NCBI GenBank assembly: GCA_033002965.1
Contig: JAURVB010000122.1
Location: 1 to 64,000, forward strand
Reading direction: 5' to 3'
DNA from: Piper betle
Lineage: Eukaryota > Streptophyta > Magnoliopsida > Piperales > Piperaceae
DNA: 64,000 nt
The translations under genes were made by a program, and so were the position numbers. How positions within the stretch are numbered: position 1 is the first letter of the stretch; each line of letters begins with the position of its first letter. The notes beneath the pieces are model-generated. The model had not been told where the DNA came from. It saw only the letters and a program-made list of their open reading frames with translations, and searched no databases. This document shows positions 12,017 through 23,521 of the stretch, in pieces.

Positions 12017-12625
12017 CTATCTTTTCTTTATCGAGCTCCTTTCCTTCGCAAGTCTTATTTTTTGATCAGTTTGAACTTCAAACTCATGCATCATTGGAGA
12101 TGTAGGGAACCCTTTCTTCACTTCTTTAGTGGAAACAGGTGGCATTTCCATGTCGTTGACCTTAACCATCGGGGCATCCATTTTCTCATTTTTCCTTCCT
12201 TCATCTAGCTTTTCCATTCTCTTTTGAGACTTCATTAGTGAAGATGAGTGGCTCATTGTCATCACATTGGCAGTTGAAGTTTTGTACTTTATATCACCTT
12301 TGTCAAGTAACTCTTGGATTTTCTCCATCATGTCTCGACATTTCACCGTAGAATGACCTAACCTCTGGTGAAATCGACAAAAATTTTCGTTCTTTTCATC
12401 TTCTGGCTTTGGCAAATTTATTGGAGTCCATGGTGTGATCTTTCCTTTGCTCTTCAACACGTCAAACCATCTCTCACTATCTCCAGTGTTGAAGGTGTAA
12501 TCTTTAATATTCCTCCATTCACGCCGTTGTCGAGACTCTCGAGGTGTATATCTTGGATTTTCACTTCCATTCTTAGTCTTCACTTTCCACTCATGATCCA
12601 TGTGACCAAGCTCGAGTGACTGCAT
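12017..12625 (-). pseudogene. gag C-terminal part with zinc knuckle (Tat-like)
   Basis: A frame of 202 codons. A central motif FCRFHQRLGHSTVKC has the C-x2-H-x4-H-x4-C spacing common in Tat and Athila gag proteins. It is followed by the helical segment RDMMEKIQELLDKGDI, typical of the same region. The frame ends in TAG at 12017-12019, while an overlapping frame continues into the PB1 region, so a frameshift separates them. Upstream it is cut by the solo LTR at 12634. The reading resumes at 14114 with an unbroken TSD, so this is one gag split by insertion. Confidence 0.8.
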
Positions 12626-12945
12626 TGCTTGATTGTAAGAACCGTGAAAATATGTGAAAATTTTTATTTCAAGACTTGAACCTAAGTATTATGAAATATT
12701 ATTTTCGATGAATGGATATGGTTGGTTATCAAGTAGACCGGTCACGGTTCAACGTAAAGCCAAACCCTAACCTTAGAGAAGACGAAAGGCCAAACTCTGG
12801 CATTAGGGAAGACGAACCCAACCTAGAGAATACTGATTCATGAACGGATGATGGGGTAAGAGAATTTAATAAAGGGACTCGTTGAACCTAGGGAATACCT
12901 ATACATGAATAGATGTGAGAATTTAATTGAGGAACTCGTTGAAGC

Positions 12946-12957
12946 ATATATATATAG
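12946..12957 (+). promoter_or_regulatory. TATA box of copy D LTR
   Basis: ATATATATATAGG, about 315 bases into the LTR, the usual distance for a U3 promoter. Copies B (19601-19610) and C (about 54420-54427, minus strand) have TATA-like words at the equivalent spot. Confidence 0.55.
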
Positions 12958-13320
12958 GAGGAGGGGGTTAGGGAGAAAAGGCAGTCCACTCCTTCTTGCC
13001 TCCTCTCCAGTGCCTTTCCATTGTGGTGTAAGTATTTCATACTTCTTCCTAGTTTCTTTTCCATTAGAACTCTTACATGCATGGTTGCAACGCATAAATT
13101 CATTAGAAATACCTTGCTAAGTTGCTGGAACTTTTTGGTATAAATTGCAATAGGTCTTTGGGTGTTGAGATATTGTATGGTTGCAAATTAGATGGCAGGT
13201 ATGAAATTCACGTTTGACTAGTTTCAAGAAACCCTATTTTTTTAGCCGCACTGTTCAAAATCTAATAATGGACATGTCAGAATGGAACGGACAGTCCATA
13301 AATAAATATCGGCCAATAGG

Positions 13321-13825
13321 GGGGTACGATGGAATGGACCCATCGGCTCAACCTAATACAGTGGTACGGTGGAATGGACCCATCGGCCAATAGGGGGTAC
13401 GGTGGAATGGACCCATCGGCTCAACCTAATAAGTGGTACGGTGGAATGGACCCATCGGCCAATAGGGGGTACGGTGGAATGGACCCATCGGCTCAACCTA
13501 ATAAGTGGTACGGTGGAATGGACCCATCGGCACCAATAGGGGGTACGGTGGAATGGACCCATCGGCTAAGTCTGAAGAAGTGGGTACGGTGGAATGGACC
13601 CATCGGCTAATAAGGGGTACGGTGGAATGGACCCATCGGCCAATAGGGGGTACGATGGAATGGACCCATCGGCCAAGAGGGGGTACGGTGGAATGGACCC
13701 ATCGGCCCAACATAATAGGGGGTACGATGGAATGAACCAATCGGCCAATAAGGGGGCACGATGGACTAACCCATCGGCCCAATATTTTATAGTGGCACGG
13801 TGGACTAACCCATCAGCCAATAGAA
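13321..13825 (+). repeat. Minisatellite of copy D
   Basis: About 15 units of 28-35 bp around the core GGTACGGTGGAATGGACCCA followed by TCGGC and a variable tail (CAATAGGG, TCAACCTAATAAGT, TAATAAG). The core is distantly like that of copy B (GGACATGGTGGATTGGACTC), so B and D arrays may share an ancestor. Long plus- and minus-strand frames here are only the translated repeat. Confidence 0.95.
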
Positions 13826-14113
13826 CTACATCGAGCTTGATCCCGACATGGGTATGTAGGCCAATCAAGATTGTTTGATTTCAGCTCAAATAAGGTAGAA
13901 TAAAAGTATGATAGGATAGTCAGGTTAGGAGAATGGGTAATAAATGGGACTTCTTTTTATTTTGTTTTGAGTTATAAATGTGGCTATGGGAAATGGTCTA
14001 AGACTGTGGGAACCATTATTTTATAACTTATTACTCGGCATTTAGTAGTTTTATTTTGGTAACACCTGGCCAACAAGGCCCACAATATTGTTAAAAATGG
14101 CCGGGTTGTTACA

Positions 14114-15158
14114 TTGATGCTCCTTTATTTTTTGTTGAAGCAGAAATTCTGTTGAGTTCCTCATATATCAGCACCCTTTCAAAGAGTTCTTCAAATGTGT
14201 TGCATTGTGCAGCACTCAGGAACCAAGCTGCTAATCCAGCATTCATCGCACAAATCTTTACAAGCTCCTTGATCTCTGGAGTCTCTTTCATTTGGGATGA
14301 AAGACTTCTGAATCTTTTTACATATGTAGCAAATTCTTCACCTGGTTTTCTCTGACATTGCCTTAAATGCTCAATCTTTATCGGGATATCGATTGACTGA
14401 AAATGAGCTGTGAATTGCTCGATTAGTTCCTCCCATGATCTGATTGATCTAGGTGGGCGATTGTTGAATCATCTAAGTGCATTACCATTGAGAGAAGCTG
14501 AGAATTGTTGTAATTTTAACTTTTCATTTGTCGAGATTGTTCCGCACTCAATCTCGAAGATTGTGATGTGATCTTTAGGGTTGCCATCTCCATCAAACTT
14601 CGTAAAGGTTGGGCACTTGTACTTCTTAGGAAAAACCTCTGTGTAGACTTCATCAGCTAACGGTTGAAGACGCTTTGTCGCTTCAGTTAATTCTTTATCT
14701 TTCTTTCCAATCAATGCAGTGATAAGTGCGGCTTGTGCATCCATTTCTGCTTTCAACTCTTCATAACAAAGGTCTGACATTGGTGCTACTGACATGGTTT
14801 GCAATTGGGCTTGTGGCTGACTGCTGGTAATCTGTAATAGGAACTGACATTTGACTTATTGGCATTGCTGACGGTACCGTTGGGATGGGTACTGTGGTGG
14901 TGATTGATGGTGGAAACACCATAGAAGATAGTTGTTGGGAGCATGCAGGGCTATACCACTGGTATGGGTATGGTGGTTGGTAATACGGTGGTTGTGGAAA
15001 CCATGTTGAGTGAGGAAGTAAACTATGTTCAGTCCTAATCGGTTGCATAGTGGGATAGTGTTGCATCCAAATCTGTTCGGGCAACGAAGTTGAAGTTGTA
15101 GATGTTAGGTGGGTGGACTCAGTACTTGAAATGAAAAACAAATTGTTGATTTCATGAG
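14114..15158 (-). pseudogene. gag core of Tat-like element (retrotransposon gag domain)
   Basis: On the minus strand, overlapping frames 15141-14761 and 14804-14469 and then 14291-14109 give one gag broken by frameshifts. The first part is Pro/Tyr/Gln-rich (QPPYYQPPYPYQWY). The middle contains FTKFDGDGNPKDHITIFE, the usual start of the retrotransposon gag domain. The last part (KELVKICAMNAGLAAWFL) is the helical end. It is bounded on the left by solo LTR D and on the right by solo LTR E. Removing both with one TSD each brings the gag pieces together in order. Confidence 0.85.
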
Positions 15159-15163
15159 GGATG

Positions 15164-16319
15164 TGTTAAGTGTTTAAATTATATAATATTTCCCCATGTT
15201 TTTAATATGATTTTGTACTTCTCGGGTATAAACATTATTAATTTAGTGATATTTTTCATTATATTCTAGTTAATTAATATTTTATTAGATATGCTTAATT
15301 TTGGTGTTTCAATGCAGAAAAAGATGAATAAATTAAGCTTTGGATTTGAATGGTCATGACACTTGGCCCCACCCAATGGCTACAATTTATGGTGTTCAAT
15401 GGAGTCGAATGGTTGGAAACTTGAAGGGACATTATAATTAATTAGACTACGTCGATTTGTGAACACCCTCTTCGAATTCTTGTATCTCCACTTCTATATA
15501 AAGGGGTGGTCATTTGTTGCTATCATATCTCATCTCTTGGCTTCAGGAGTGTAGTAGAAGAAGTAGTTTTAGTTTTTGTAATTCCTTTTTCTTTCATATT
15601 AAAAATTAGTTTCTTCTTTATAATATTTTCTATTTTTATTATGGAGTAGTCTTATATTTCGTTCTAGAGAAGAATGGAACTTAATATGACTTAATTGATT
15701 CATTTCAACCTCTTATTCATTTATTCAATCTGATTGTTTGAGTTATCATGTTCTAAATGCTAACAATAGATTGATCGCCTAATTCTTAGATCATGAGGTT
15801 TAATTAGATTTCGAGAGAAATTAATTAGATTAGTCATTGATAATTCATCATACTACGAGTCTTTTAACTTGTTTATCGTTGTGGTCGGGAGATACACAAC
15901 ACCGTATGCGATTGCAAGGCAAATCTTAATGCATTTTTTTGTTGATTAATCAATTATCACCCGGAGGTAGAAATTGAGGCAAAATAATAGAAGCATTAAG
16001 GAGCGGGAGCCACCATGTCATATAATTATCCTAGATCGACAATCTGAGGGAATAAAAGATAACAGTAAGATACGATGAAGATTAAATTGATGTTAAGGGA
16101 AATTCGACTGTAGAATGAGTTTTATCATTTTAACTTCACTTTTAATTTAAAGTTATTATTTAGATTTAGTAAAGTCAATTATTTCTGTTTTGTTCTTAAT
16201 TTTATTTTCTTTAATTATTTTAAGGAAATTCATCTCTCTGTGGGAACGATACTCTAATTTATCATTATACTACTTGTTTCGACCGTATATACTTGCATGT
16301 CACTAAAATTATTCGAACA
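15164..16319 (+). mobile_element. Solo LTR E, unrelated family, TSD GGATG
   Basis: A 1156-bp LTR from TGTTAAGTG to ATTCGAACA with TSD GGATG at 15159-15163 and 16320-16324. It has a TATA box near 15495. The 3' part contains CTCTGTGGGAACGATACT shortly before the end, a motif seen at the 3' end of many plant LTRs. No internal sequence or second LTR is present, so it is a solo LTR left by recombination. It shares nothing obvious with families L and M. Confidence 0.93.
15493..15503 (+). promoter_or_regulatory. TATA box of solo LTR E
   Basis: TCTATATAAAGGGG, about 330 bases from the LTR start. Confidence 0.6.
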
Positions 16320-16324
16320 GGATG

Positions 16325-16899
16325 TTAGCTTGATCCCTCAATGTTGTGCCAGTAGCTGGGAGTGAGGTAGATACAATTGGATTTTTAGAGGTTGAAGACA
16401 TCTATCTAGCCTCGAGGGGTTGGTCCATTGTCGGACATTGTGTGGGATGGCCGTTTTCTCATCTTGACGAGCTCCTGTTTGCAGCACTAGCCCATTGCAT
16501 CTGGGCCAGCACTTGTTGTATCATATCCTCAATTCGTTGCATCCGCTCTTCACTTTGGCAGAATCTTTCTTCAATTGCTTGATTTAGTACTTGTCCTCCA
16601 CTTAGCTGATTTGTTACTGTCAAAAGCACTTGTTCGACTTCTAATGGTTGGTTTATCTCTTCATTGCTTCTTGGACTTTGATCTTCTCGGCTCAACATGT
16701 TTCTTTTTGGAGTAATTCCTCCTTCATTTCCTTCATTCAACACTACTTCGAGCTGTTGGATTCTTTCGTGCACATTTCCCGCTATGTGCTGACTTGCTTC
16801 CATGTTTAATTCAAATTGTTGCCCACCTTCAGTTGATGTGGATGAATTATCCTCATTATTACTTCTTTGTCGTGCCGCATTCCTTATCTCCGGTGCCAT
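16325..16899 (-). pseudogene. gag N-terminal part of Tat-like element
   Basis: The frame begins with ATG at 16897-16899, about 50 bases downstream of the primer site, and runs 146 codons to a stop at 16459. It is rich in Asn/Glu/Gln and contains a short coiled-coil-like stretch (HERIQQLEVVLNEG). No fold is recognised. Position right after the primer site and before the gag core makes it the gag N-terminus. The stop at 16459 and the solo LTR at 16319 break the connection to the core. Confidence 0.7.
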
Positions 16900-16947
16900 T
16901 CCTCCTTATTCACACAAATCTTCAAACGACACTGCTACCTTCTAGCT

Positions 16948-16973
16948 GGTCCCCAGTGGACTCGCAAAAAATA
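16948..16973 (-). other. Primer-binding site of Tat-like element
   Basis: Directly inside the 5' LTR, the minus strand reads TTTTTTGCGAGTCCACTGGG. The wording GCGAnTCC-CTGGGGAC recalls the sites of Tat/Ogre elements rather than the initiator-Met site used by the other elements here. Confidence 0.6.
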
Positions 16974-19497
16974 TGTTCGGGAGCGGGACGTCCGCCCCCT
17001 CGAACCGGTTCCTTAGTGATTCGGGTTTAAAGGTTTGGAGGGACCGAGGCACCCTTGCTGCGCAAAGAGATAGTGCGATGGAAATAGAAAATATTACAAT
17101 CACATGAAATGACACGCAGGAAATTTTTATGTGGTTCCTTAGGGTTCAACTTAAATCCCTAAGTCAGTCCACGGTGAGATTAGTACACACAATCCACTAT
17201 TTCTCCTTTGATTTTTACAGATTACAAAAAACAGTGAATTTTCTGCTGCCTTTAGATAAATTTGCCGACCTTCAAATTATTTCTAGAGTGTTGATAGGCT
17301 GAACCAGGCCGTTTTGGGTTGGTTCAAACCAAACAAATGCTGGACCAGACCAAACAGCGCACGTCGGCTTCCTTTCTTCTGCATGCGCCAAACTGCGGGC
17401 GGTGTACAGTACACTAGCTCCAATTCGGGTCGCGGGTGGTCACGAACACAGTCACGGTCTAGATCTGGTCACGGGTCTGTGGGTAAATGGCTGGTCACGG
17501 ATTTGCCGAATCTTGTGGAGCAGCCGAAGTAAACGGGCACGACGGACCCGGCTACGGCGTGACACGGCGGCACATTTGGGTCTCCGGCGGCGGATTTTCT
17601 GGCGTCGGTTGGTGGCGGAGTTTGCCCAGAACTGTAGATCTCAGAATGGTGAAGATCTTGGCGGTGGTCCGACGGTCAGCGGTGGCTCCGGTCGGTCGGT
17701 CGGATGCCGGAAAGTTAGACACTTTTCTGCACTTTTGTGCTACGTTGGTCACTTCTCGATTTTTTCCGGCGACCTCAGTAATGAAATCCGGTAGATCTCC
17801 ATTTGGGTTTCTATATCATTCCATCATCTTCACTTGATCACAATGGAAGGGCTGGGAACGACCGGCACTGGTCGGAAAGAATCCAAGAAATCCACTATTC
17901 GCTAATCTGTTTTCTGCTTTTCCTGCCAGCAACTTCCTCGTTTCCTGATGTTTTTTCGGCAACCTCGGCGACGAACTCTTGCGGATCTCAGTTTGGGTTT
18001 GTAGATCACTTCTCCTCCTTCAATTTGAACCTCACGACGACACTGGGAACGACCGATGTTGGTCGGAAAAAATTAGCGAAATCAGACCTTCGCTACTCTG
18101 TTTTCTGCTTTTCCTGCAAGCAACTTCCTCGCTTCCCCATGTTTTTTCGGCGACCTCGGCGACGAACTCCAGCGGATATCAGTTTGGGTTTGTAGATCAC
18201 TTCTCCGTCTTCACGTTTCACCTCACGGTGACACTGGCAACGACCGGTGTTGGTCAGAAAAAATTAGCAAAATCAGGACCTTCGGTACTCTGTTTTCTGA
18301 CTTTTCCAATCGGCAGCTTGCTGGTAGAATTCCGGCGACGGCAGGAGTCTCCGGTCGAAATTCTGGGGGGTGCTGTGTCGGCGGCACTCTAAGCTCCAAG
18401 CAGATGGGCTTGTACTGATACAATAGGGTCGAGGTTGTCCGAAAAAGTCGCCCGAAAATTGGACGCTGAACCTGCAAAACAAAGATGCTATCCTGTTCTT
18501 CGTTGTCGTCGGGAATGGTACAAGGCTCCGGTGGGCTCTGATATTTTGCGCCTCAGAACTTCCTAGCAAGGGCAAACATCAACTGGCAAGGCTTCAATAT
18601 ACTCCAGCAGCAACACTTCATTCTCTTTTCACGGTGGTAGTCGAGGAAGCCAGACTGTAATAGCAAGGCAGCAAGTTAGGAACGTGACTCCAAGAGGACT
18701 CCTTGGCGGCAGTTTGGCCAGGCTCTTCGCGTCTGTAGCTAGCAGCAACGGCACTTGGCAGCGACTCTACCTTTAAGGCGGCAAGGATCTGAATTCCAGG
18801 GACACTACTTCAAAGCTCCACCTTTCTTCTTCGTCACGATGACCCAGTGGCAAAACTTTGGCCAGCAACGGAACCTTTCTTCGGCTCCCTCATAGACAGC
18901 AACGAGGCTTCGCAGGAGCAACAACAACAAGGCTTCACGGCAATTTTGGCAGGGCGGCAATCAGGATTCATGGGTGGAGACGTCATAGGCATGCATGACG
19001 GGGAAAGGCAATCTTCTCCATTCCTTGCTTCTTTTCTGCAAAATAGAAAAACCAACCTTTGGGTAGATTGGCTGCAGCATAGTGATAGGGCAACTCTCGA
19101 TGATCTTATCTATGATGAGTCAATACCAGACGGCTGGGTACTTCCAGCCATGTATTGGTTGGTGAGACAGGGTCGCAGGAGTTAATCTTCAGCGAGGGGC
19201 TCCTTCCCTGTTCTTTCTTCTTTTTCTCTGTAAAAACTTTTTTTTATCTTACAAGCCCCCCTTTTGCTTTAGTAATAACACCCGGCTTTTATAGAATTGG
19301 GATAACAGTTGTTGAACAATGTCTACCTCTTCCTCTGGCAATTCTTTCTCTAGCAGTTTTGGAACTGTATGACTAATTCTCTTGTAATATGCAGGAAGTC
19401 ATCCACGTAAGTGGCTGAGTATTGTCACATAATTAGATAAATATTATCCATATAACCGGATAGATATAAATATTTTTCGGATAAATATGTACAAACA
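16974..19497 (-). repeat. 5' LTR of the Tat-like element
   Basis: 2524 bp. It differs from the 3' LTR mainly by one additional unit of about 191 bp and small indels. It ends TGTACAAACA on the plus strand, directly followed by the TSD ATTCT. Confidence 0.93.
17740..18330 (-). repeat. 191-bp tandem units in Tat-like LTR
   Basis: Three units, marked by CTGTTTTCTGCTTTTCC or CTGTTTTCTGACTTTTCC words near 17907, 18098 and 18290. The left LTR holds two (near 9658 and 9848). The units include GGCGACCTCGGCGACGAACT and CGACCGATGTTGGTCGG, the latter a small inverted repeat. Confidence 0.85.
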
Positions 19498-19814
19498 ATT
19501 CTCTACTCGGTTAAATATTTTATTCTTTACCGAGTTACCCAGTTAAAGGAATAAAATGTTGGTGTTGTTGTGTTTCCACAAACCCTAGCCGTCATTTTAT
19601 TTTATAAAGGAAGTCCTCCACCCTAGCCTTCATTCGGATTTTCTTCTCCTTTTCCTTGCTGGCGTGTCTTCCTTCATGCTTAGGTATTCTTCCTATCTCC
19701 TCTTCTAAATTTTCATGCATGTATATTTTAATTTGATAATAAGCTTTATAATTGTGAGGATTAAAGTTTAAAATCAACAAGAAAGAAACTAAACAAAAAA
19801 AAATTAAACTTTAA

Positions 19815-20402
19815 TTGGCCGACGAGTCCCCTGCTTCGGCGAGATGGGGAAACACAGGCAAGGTCGATGGGAATCGGTGGCGAGGGTCGTTCCGACGTCG
19901 GAAGATGATCCTACCCTCTTCGTCGATCAGTGTAGGGTCGATTTCACGTGTGGGGATGGCGGCCTTGGGTGGTAAATGGCCAAAAAATAGTAGCGGCGGC
20001 AAAAACAGGGGCGACGGCGGTGGGGAAAGGAATCCAGCCGTCCTGGGTGGCGACGGGTTCCAATATGGCCGGGGAAGGTAGATAGGTGGTCGAGAGTGAT
20101 GAGGCGACCACCCAATTGAGGCGGCGATGCTCGCCGGCGGTGGAATTGCCGACGCGAGCGCGCCGCTAGGAAGGCGATGCAGGCGTCGTCGCGGCTAGAA
20201 GACGGCCGGAGTTGGCCGGGGCAACACCGCAAGGGCATGGTTGGGCTGGTCGACGATGATTGACGGCGGCCGGAGGTGGTCGGCGGCGGCAGCGGCTGAG
20301 TGCGCCTGGAGTCGGGAACAGATCATGCCGGAGAAGAAGAAGAAGAAGAAGGGTGGTGGCAATTCTGTAAATACTGGTTGACTCGATACCGACTCGAGTT
20401 AA
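19815..20402 (+). other. GC-rich leader and inverted repeat of copy B
   Basis: A GC-rich block (GGCGGC, GACGGC and GTCGGC words) ends abruptly at the inverted repeat TTGACTCG (20378-20385) ... CGAGTTAA (20395-20402). An AT-rich stretch then runs to 21060. The GC-rich part is open in several frames but shows no domain. It lies downstream of the LTR TATA box, so it would be part of a transcript leader. Confidence 0.6.
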
Positions 20403-21334
20403 AAAATAATACAAACTCGTAATAAATCTTTAAAATTAATTATTTTAACGGGTTATAATGTAAACTTACTAAACTAATTAATTATTAGACGAAGTCGACA
20501 TGCACATAAGCAATAAACAGTCGATAATTAATCGGCATAATAAAAGCGATTAAATTAAATCAGACGGTTATAAGTGATTAATAAAATAAAGAGTTTACCT
20601 TACCTTATAAAATTTAATATTAGGTAAATAAAGTGATTATTTTAATAACGAATAAGTAATGTAGAAAATGAGTTATTAAACCATAGTCGGGTAGCAATCA
20701 CTCGCGTCGAACCTAAATAGCATAATGAAAATAAATAAAGTTCGAAACTTTATAGAGTCAAATAATTTAAAATAATTATATTAATAATATTTATGAATTA
20801 AAATAATAAAAATTATTTTAAATAATTTAATTGAACAACTTAATTAATTAATTTACAGTAAGTAATAGTACCGAAAGAAATTATGACCGAAGGAAAATAC
20901 TAATAATAATAATTAAATATTTGTGTATAAGTTGATAATTATTTTATTATTTGTTAAGTGTTAATTATGATCTATATTATTAATGTAAAGTAGGATCTAA
21001 ATGATTATGTCACATGAATAGTTTAATATTTAATATTGTTGAAATTTAATAGTGATATATATATATATATATTAATCATTTAGTTGTATGCATTTCTACT
21101 CGAATAAAATTATACTTATGTATAATTTGATGTCCTCGTTCAGATTAGGATCATTGGTCACAGCTGCAAGTTCGAAATATCCACGTCCGTATAATTATTT
21201 AAAATGTTGTATTTTCCCTTGTGGATAACTTGGTCAGCCTGAGCCCAGATTCGACCACCATGCACTGAGTGCATCCGGGGTGAAGGAATTGACTCAGTCT
21301 GACACGAGCTACGCCCTTCATAATCAAATAATGG

Positions 21335-22250
21335 ACATGATGGACTGCCCATCAGCCAATAAATTGGACATGGCCGATTGGACTTGTCAGCCAATTACGG
21401 ACATGGTGGATTGGACTCACTAGCCGATAACGGACATGGCGGATTGGACTCGCCAGCCGGTTATGGACATGATGGACTGACCCATCAGCTAATAAATTGG
21501 ACATGGCGGATTGGACTCGCAAGCCAATTACGGACATGGTGGACTGATCCATCAACCAATAGATGGACATGGTGGACTGACCCATCAGCCAACTAATGGA
21601 CATGGTGGATTGGACTCACCAGCCGATAACGGACATGGCGGATTGGACTCGCCAGCTGGTAATGAACATGATGGACTGACCCATCAGCCAATAAATTGGA
21701 CATGGCGGATTGGACTCGCCAGCCAATTACGGACATGGTGGATTGGACTCACCAGCTGATAACGGACATGGCGGATTGGACTCGCCAGCCGGTAATGGAC
21801 ATGATGGACTGACACATCAGCCAGTAAATTGGACATGGCGGATTGGACTCGCTAGCCAATTACGGACATCGTAGATTGGACTCACCAGCTGATAGCGGAC
21901 ATGGCGGATTGGACTCGCCAGCCAGTAATGGACATGATGGACTGACCCATCAGCCAATAAATTGGACATGGCAGATTGGACTCGCCAGCCAATTACGAAC
22001 ATGGTGGACTGACCCATCAGCAAATAGATGGACATGGTGACCGACCCATCAGCCAACTAATGGACATGGTGGATTGGACTCATCAGCTGATAACGGATAT
22101 GGTGGATTGGACTCACCAGTCTGATAACGTACATGATGGACTGACCCATCACCCAATAGATGGACATGGTGGACTGACCCATCAGCCAACTAATGGACAT
22201 GGTGGATTGAACCATCAACTAATAAATGGACATGTTGGAATGGTCACAAG
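21335..22250 (+). repeat. Minisatellite of copy B
   Basis: About 28 units of 27-35 bp around GGACATGGTGGATTGGACTC plus tails such as ACCAGCCGATAAC, GCCAGCCGGTAAT and CATCAGCCAATAAATT. Tail types recur in a repeated order, giving a higher-order pattern. It sits at the same place in the LTR as the arrays of copies A, C and D. Confidence 0.95.
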
Positions 22251-23097
22251 TGCCAATATTATAGATAATGATAGGGAGTTTATGGACTTGTTTTATTTAA
22301 TTATATGGCTTAGTGGTTAATCACTAACGTGGAATTGTCTCCGCAGGTTAGCAGCTAGAACTAAAGACTAAGAGACAACAGGGTGGTTCTTCTACCAACG
22401 CAGGTGGTGAACGGTTAATAAGCGGACTTCTCTTTTACTTTTCTTGTGTGATAAATGTGGCTATGGGAAATGGTCCAAGACTGTGGGATAATTACTTCAT
22501 GCATTGTCATTTGAAAAATAAGTTCTTTTGAGTTAGAAATGCTAGACTTATTTGCTATCATATTATTCATGTAACCTTTTAAGTAACACCCAGTCTGGTT
22601 AGGACTGGTTGTTATTGGGTTGGTTTGTTAAATTTTGAGTAACACCTGAGCCAGCAAGGCCCACAATATCGTGAAAAATGGCGGGTCGTTACAGCACTAG
22701 TCACTAAGGAACATGCATGTAGCAGTAGCCGTGTTTTCAGCAAGGGTCACCTGCATGTCGTTGCAGAAGCTGGGAAATGGTCGAAAAGGATGAGGGAATG
22801 GTTGGGAGGTCGCCATAGGATGTTGCCGGCGTTGATGGCTAGCGGCAACATTTGTAGGTGGCGGCAATGATAATTGAGGGTGGAAAACAAAGAGAGAAGA
22901 AGGAAGAGAAGGAACGAAGAAGGGGTGCAAGTAAGGCAGAGTCAACGGCGAGGGGGTCGTCGGGGTGGTGGTGGTCGGCAACGACAAGGGCAGTAACTGG
23001 CGGAGCAAGTGGGAAAGAAACAAGTTTGGCAGCTTGGAGGAGGAGGAAATCGGGGAGAATAAAAAGTAGAGGTTGGGGCCAGTCTTGTAATTAAAAC

Positions 23098-23121
23098 TTG
23101 ACTCACTCCTCTTCGAGTCAA
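23098..23121 (-). other. Inverted repeat at GC/AT switch of L1
   Basis: TTGACTC (23098-23104) ... GAGTCAA (23115-23121), followed by TAATAATAATTAA. It lies at the change from GC-rich to AT-rich sequence, as in four other elements of the window. Confidence 0.6.
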
Positions 23122-23521
23122 TAATAATAATTAAATTCTAAAAAAATATCAAATAAATATAATAAAATTCTATAAATTAAAATGTGCTCAAATAAATAAA
23201 ATAACATGTTCTAAACCTATCAACCCACACAAAATCCTATCTAGCACATCGTAACATGGTAAACGTCCTAATTCTAATTTCTACGGTCTAATGCATGAAA
23301 CAATAAGCAATCTGGTATACTGTCAGCATATTCTGATAACTTATTTTTTTGTTTTGTTCCCGACATTATCATCATACACTCGAGTATACTTGACCGTCAT
23401 GGTTCATAACACATAGCCGGTCTGGGCAGCGCATGTGTTTTAAAGCTAACTCTGACTCGGTCTGACAGCTGAACTGATGGGTTCGCGAGTATAAACCCTA
23501 ACTTCAGTCATAGGTTTTGCA

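Larger units (their letters stand above)
12634..14113 (+). mobile_element. Family-M solo LTR, copy D, TSD TTGAT
   Basis: A clean 1480-bp LTR from TGTAAGAACCG to GGGTTGTTACA. The 5-bp TSD TTGAT is at 12629-12633 and 14114-14118. A TATA box (12946-12957) is followed by a short leader without the GC-rich block of copies B and C. The minisatellite (13321-13825) and the conserved tail AAATGTGGCTATGGG follow. The last 60 bases (GTAACACCTGGCCAACAAGG and on) match the ends of copies B and C. It interrupts the gag of the Tat-like element, so it is younger than that element. Confidence 0.95.
8707..19497 (-). mobile_element. Tat/Ogre-like LTR retrotransposon, non-autonomous, TSD ATTCT
   Basis: LTRs of 2403 bp (8707-11109) and 2524 bp (16974-19497) lie in direct orientation. 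The TSD ATTCT is seen at 8702-8706 and 19498-19502. On the minus strand the LTR reads TGTTTGTACA... to ...AAACA or ...GAACA. The inside holds a primer site, a gag in several frames, and then a PB1-domain reading frame where pol should be. No protease, reverse transcriptase, RNase H or integrase motif is visible. Two solo LTRs have landed in the gag (12634-14113 and 15164-16319). Without them the element is about 8.1 kb. Lineage is judged from the PBS sequence, LTR size and the gag knuckle type; Athila-like is the alternative. Confidence 0.9.
8607..22693 (+). mobile_element. Family-M solo LTR, copy B, split by Tat element
   Basis: It starts TGTAAAGACCGTGC at 8607 (copy D starts TGTAAGAACCGTG) and is interrupted at 8706. 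It resumes at 19498 and ends GGCGGGTCGTTACA at 22693, about 3.3 kb of its own sequence. A TATA-like TTTATAAAGG lies at 19601-19610, just after a CACAAACCCTAGCCGTCATT block that is also in copy C. A GC-rich leader (19815-20370), an AT-rich part (20400-21060), a TA run, a minisatellite (21335-22250) and the conserved tail follow. The tail has two end-like repeats (near 22578 and 22640-22693). There is no coding capacity and no partner LTR, hence solo. Confidence 0.8.
6754..23521 (-). mobile_element. Family-L LTR (L1), split by copy B and Tat element
   Basis: The LTR runs 6754-8606 and continues at 22694-23521, about 2.7 kb in all. On the plus strand it begins TATAACACCCC (ancestral TGTAACACCCC) and ends GGTTTTGCA; reversed, this is TG...CA. 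It is the 5' LTR of the gag relic at 5312-6590. Inside are a segment shared with other L copies (about 7140-7860), a GC-rich part (8450-8606 plus 22694-23080) and an AT-rich part. The last 260 bp match the LTR at 34345-34783 (for example the GTTATCATC and GGTTCATAAC neighbourhoods). The insertion of copy B is flanked by GCGCC (8602-8606) and GCACT (22694-22698), an imperfect TSD differing by two transitions. Confidence 0.8.

Noticed and set aside
13329..13878. Repetitive frames on both strands (MDPSA-type and VHSTVPLI-type)
   Set aside because: They are translations of the minisatellite of copy D; unit length near a multiple of three keeps them open.
21352..22320. Repetitive frames with GHGGLDSPA-type repeats
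   Set aside because: Translated minisatellite of copy B on both strands.
22260..22693. Copy B tail as a tRNA or snoRNA-like gene because of its conserved blocks
   Set aside because: No cloverleaf or box C/D arrangement could be drawn; conservation is explained by LTR homology.
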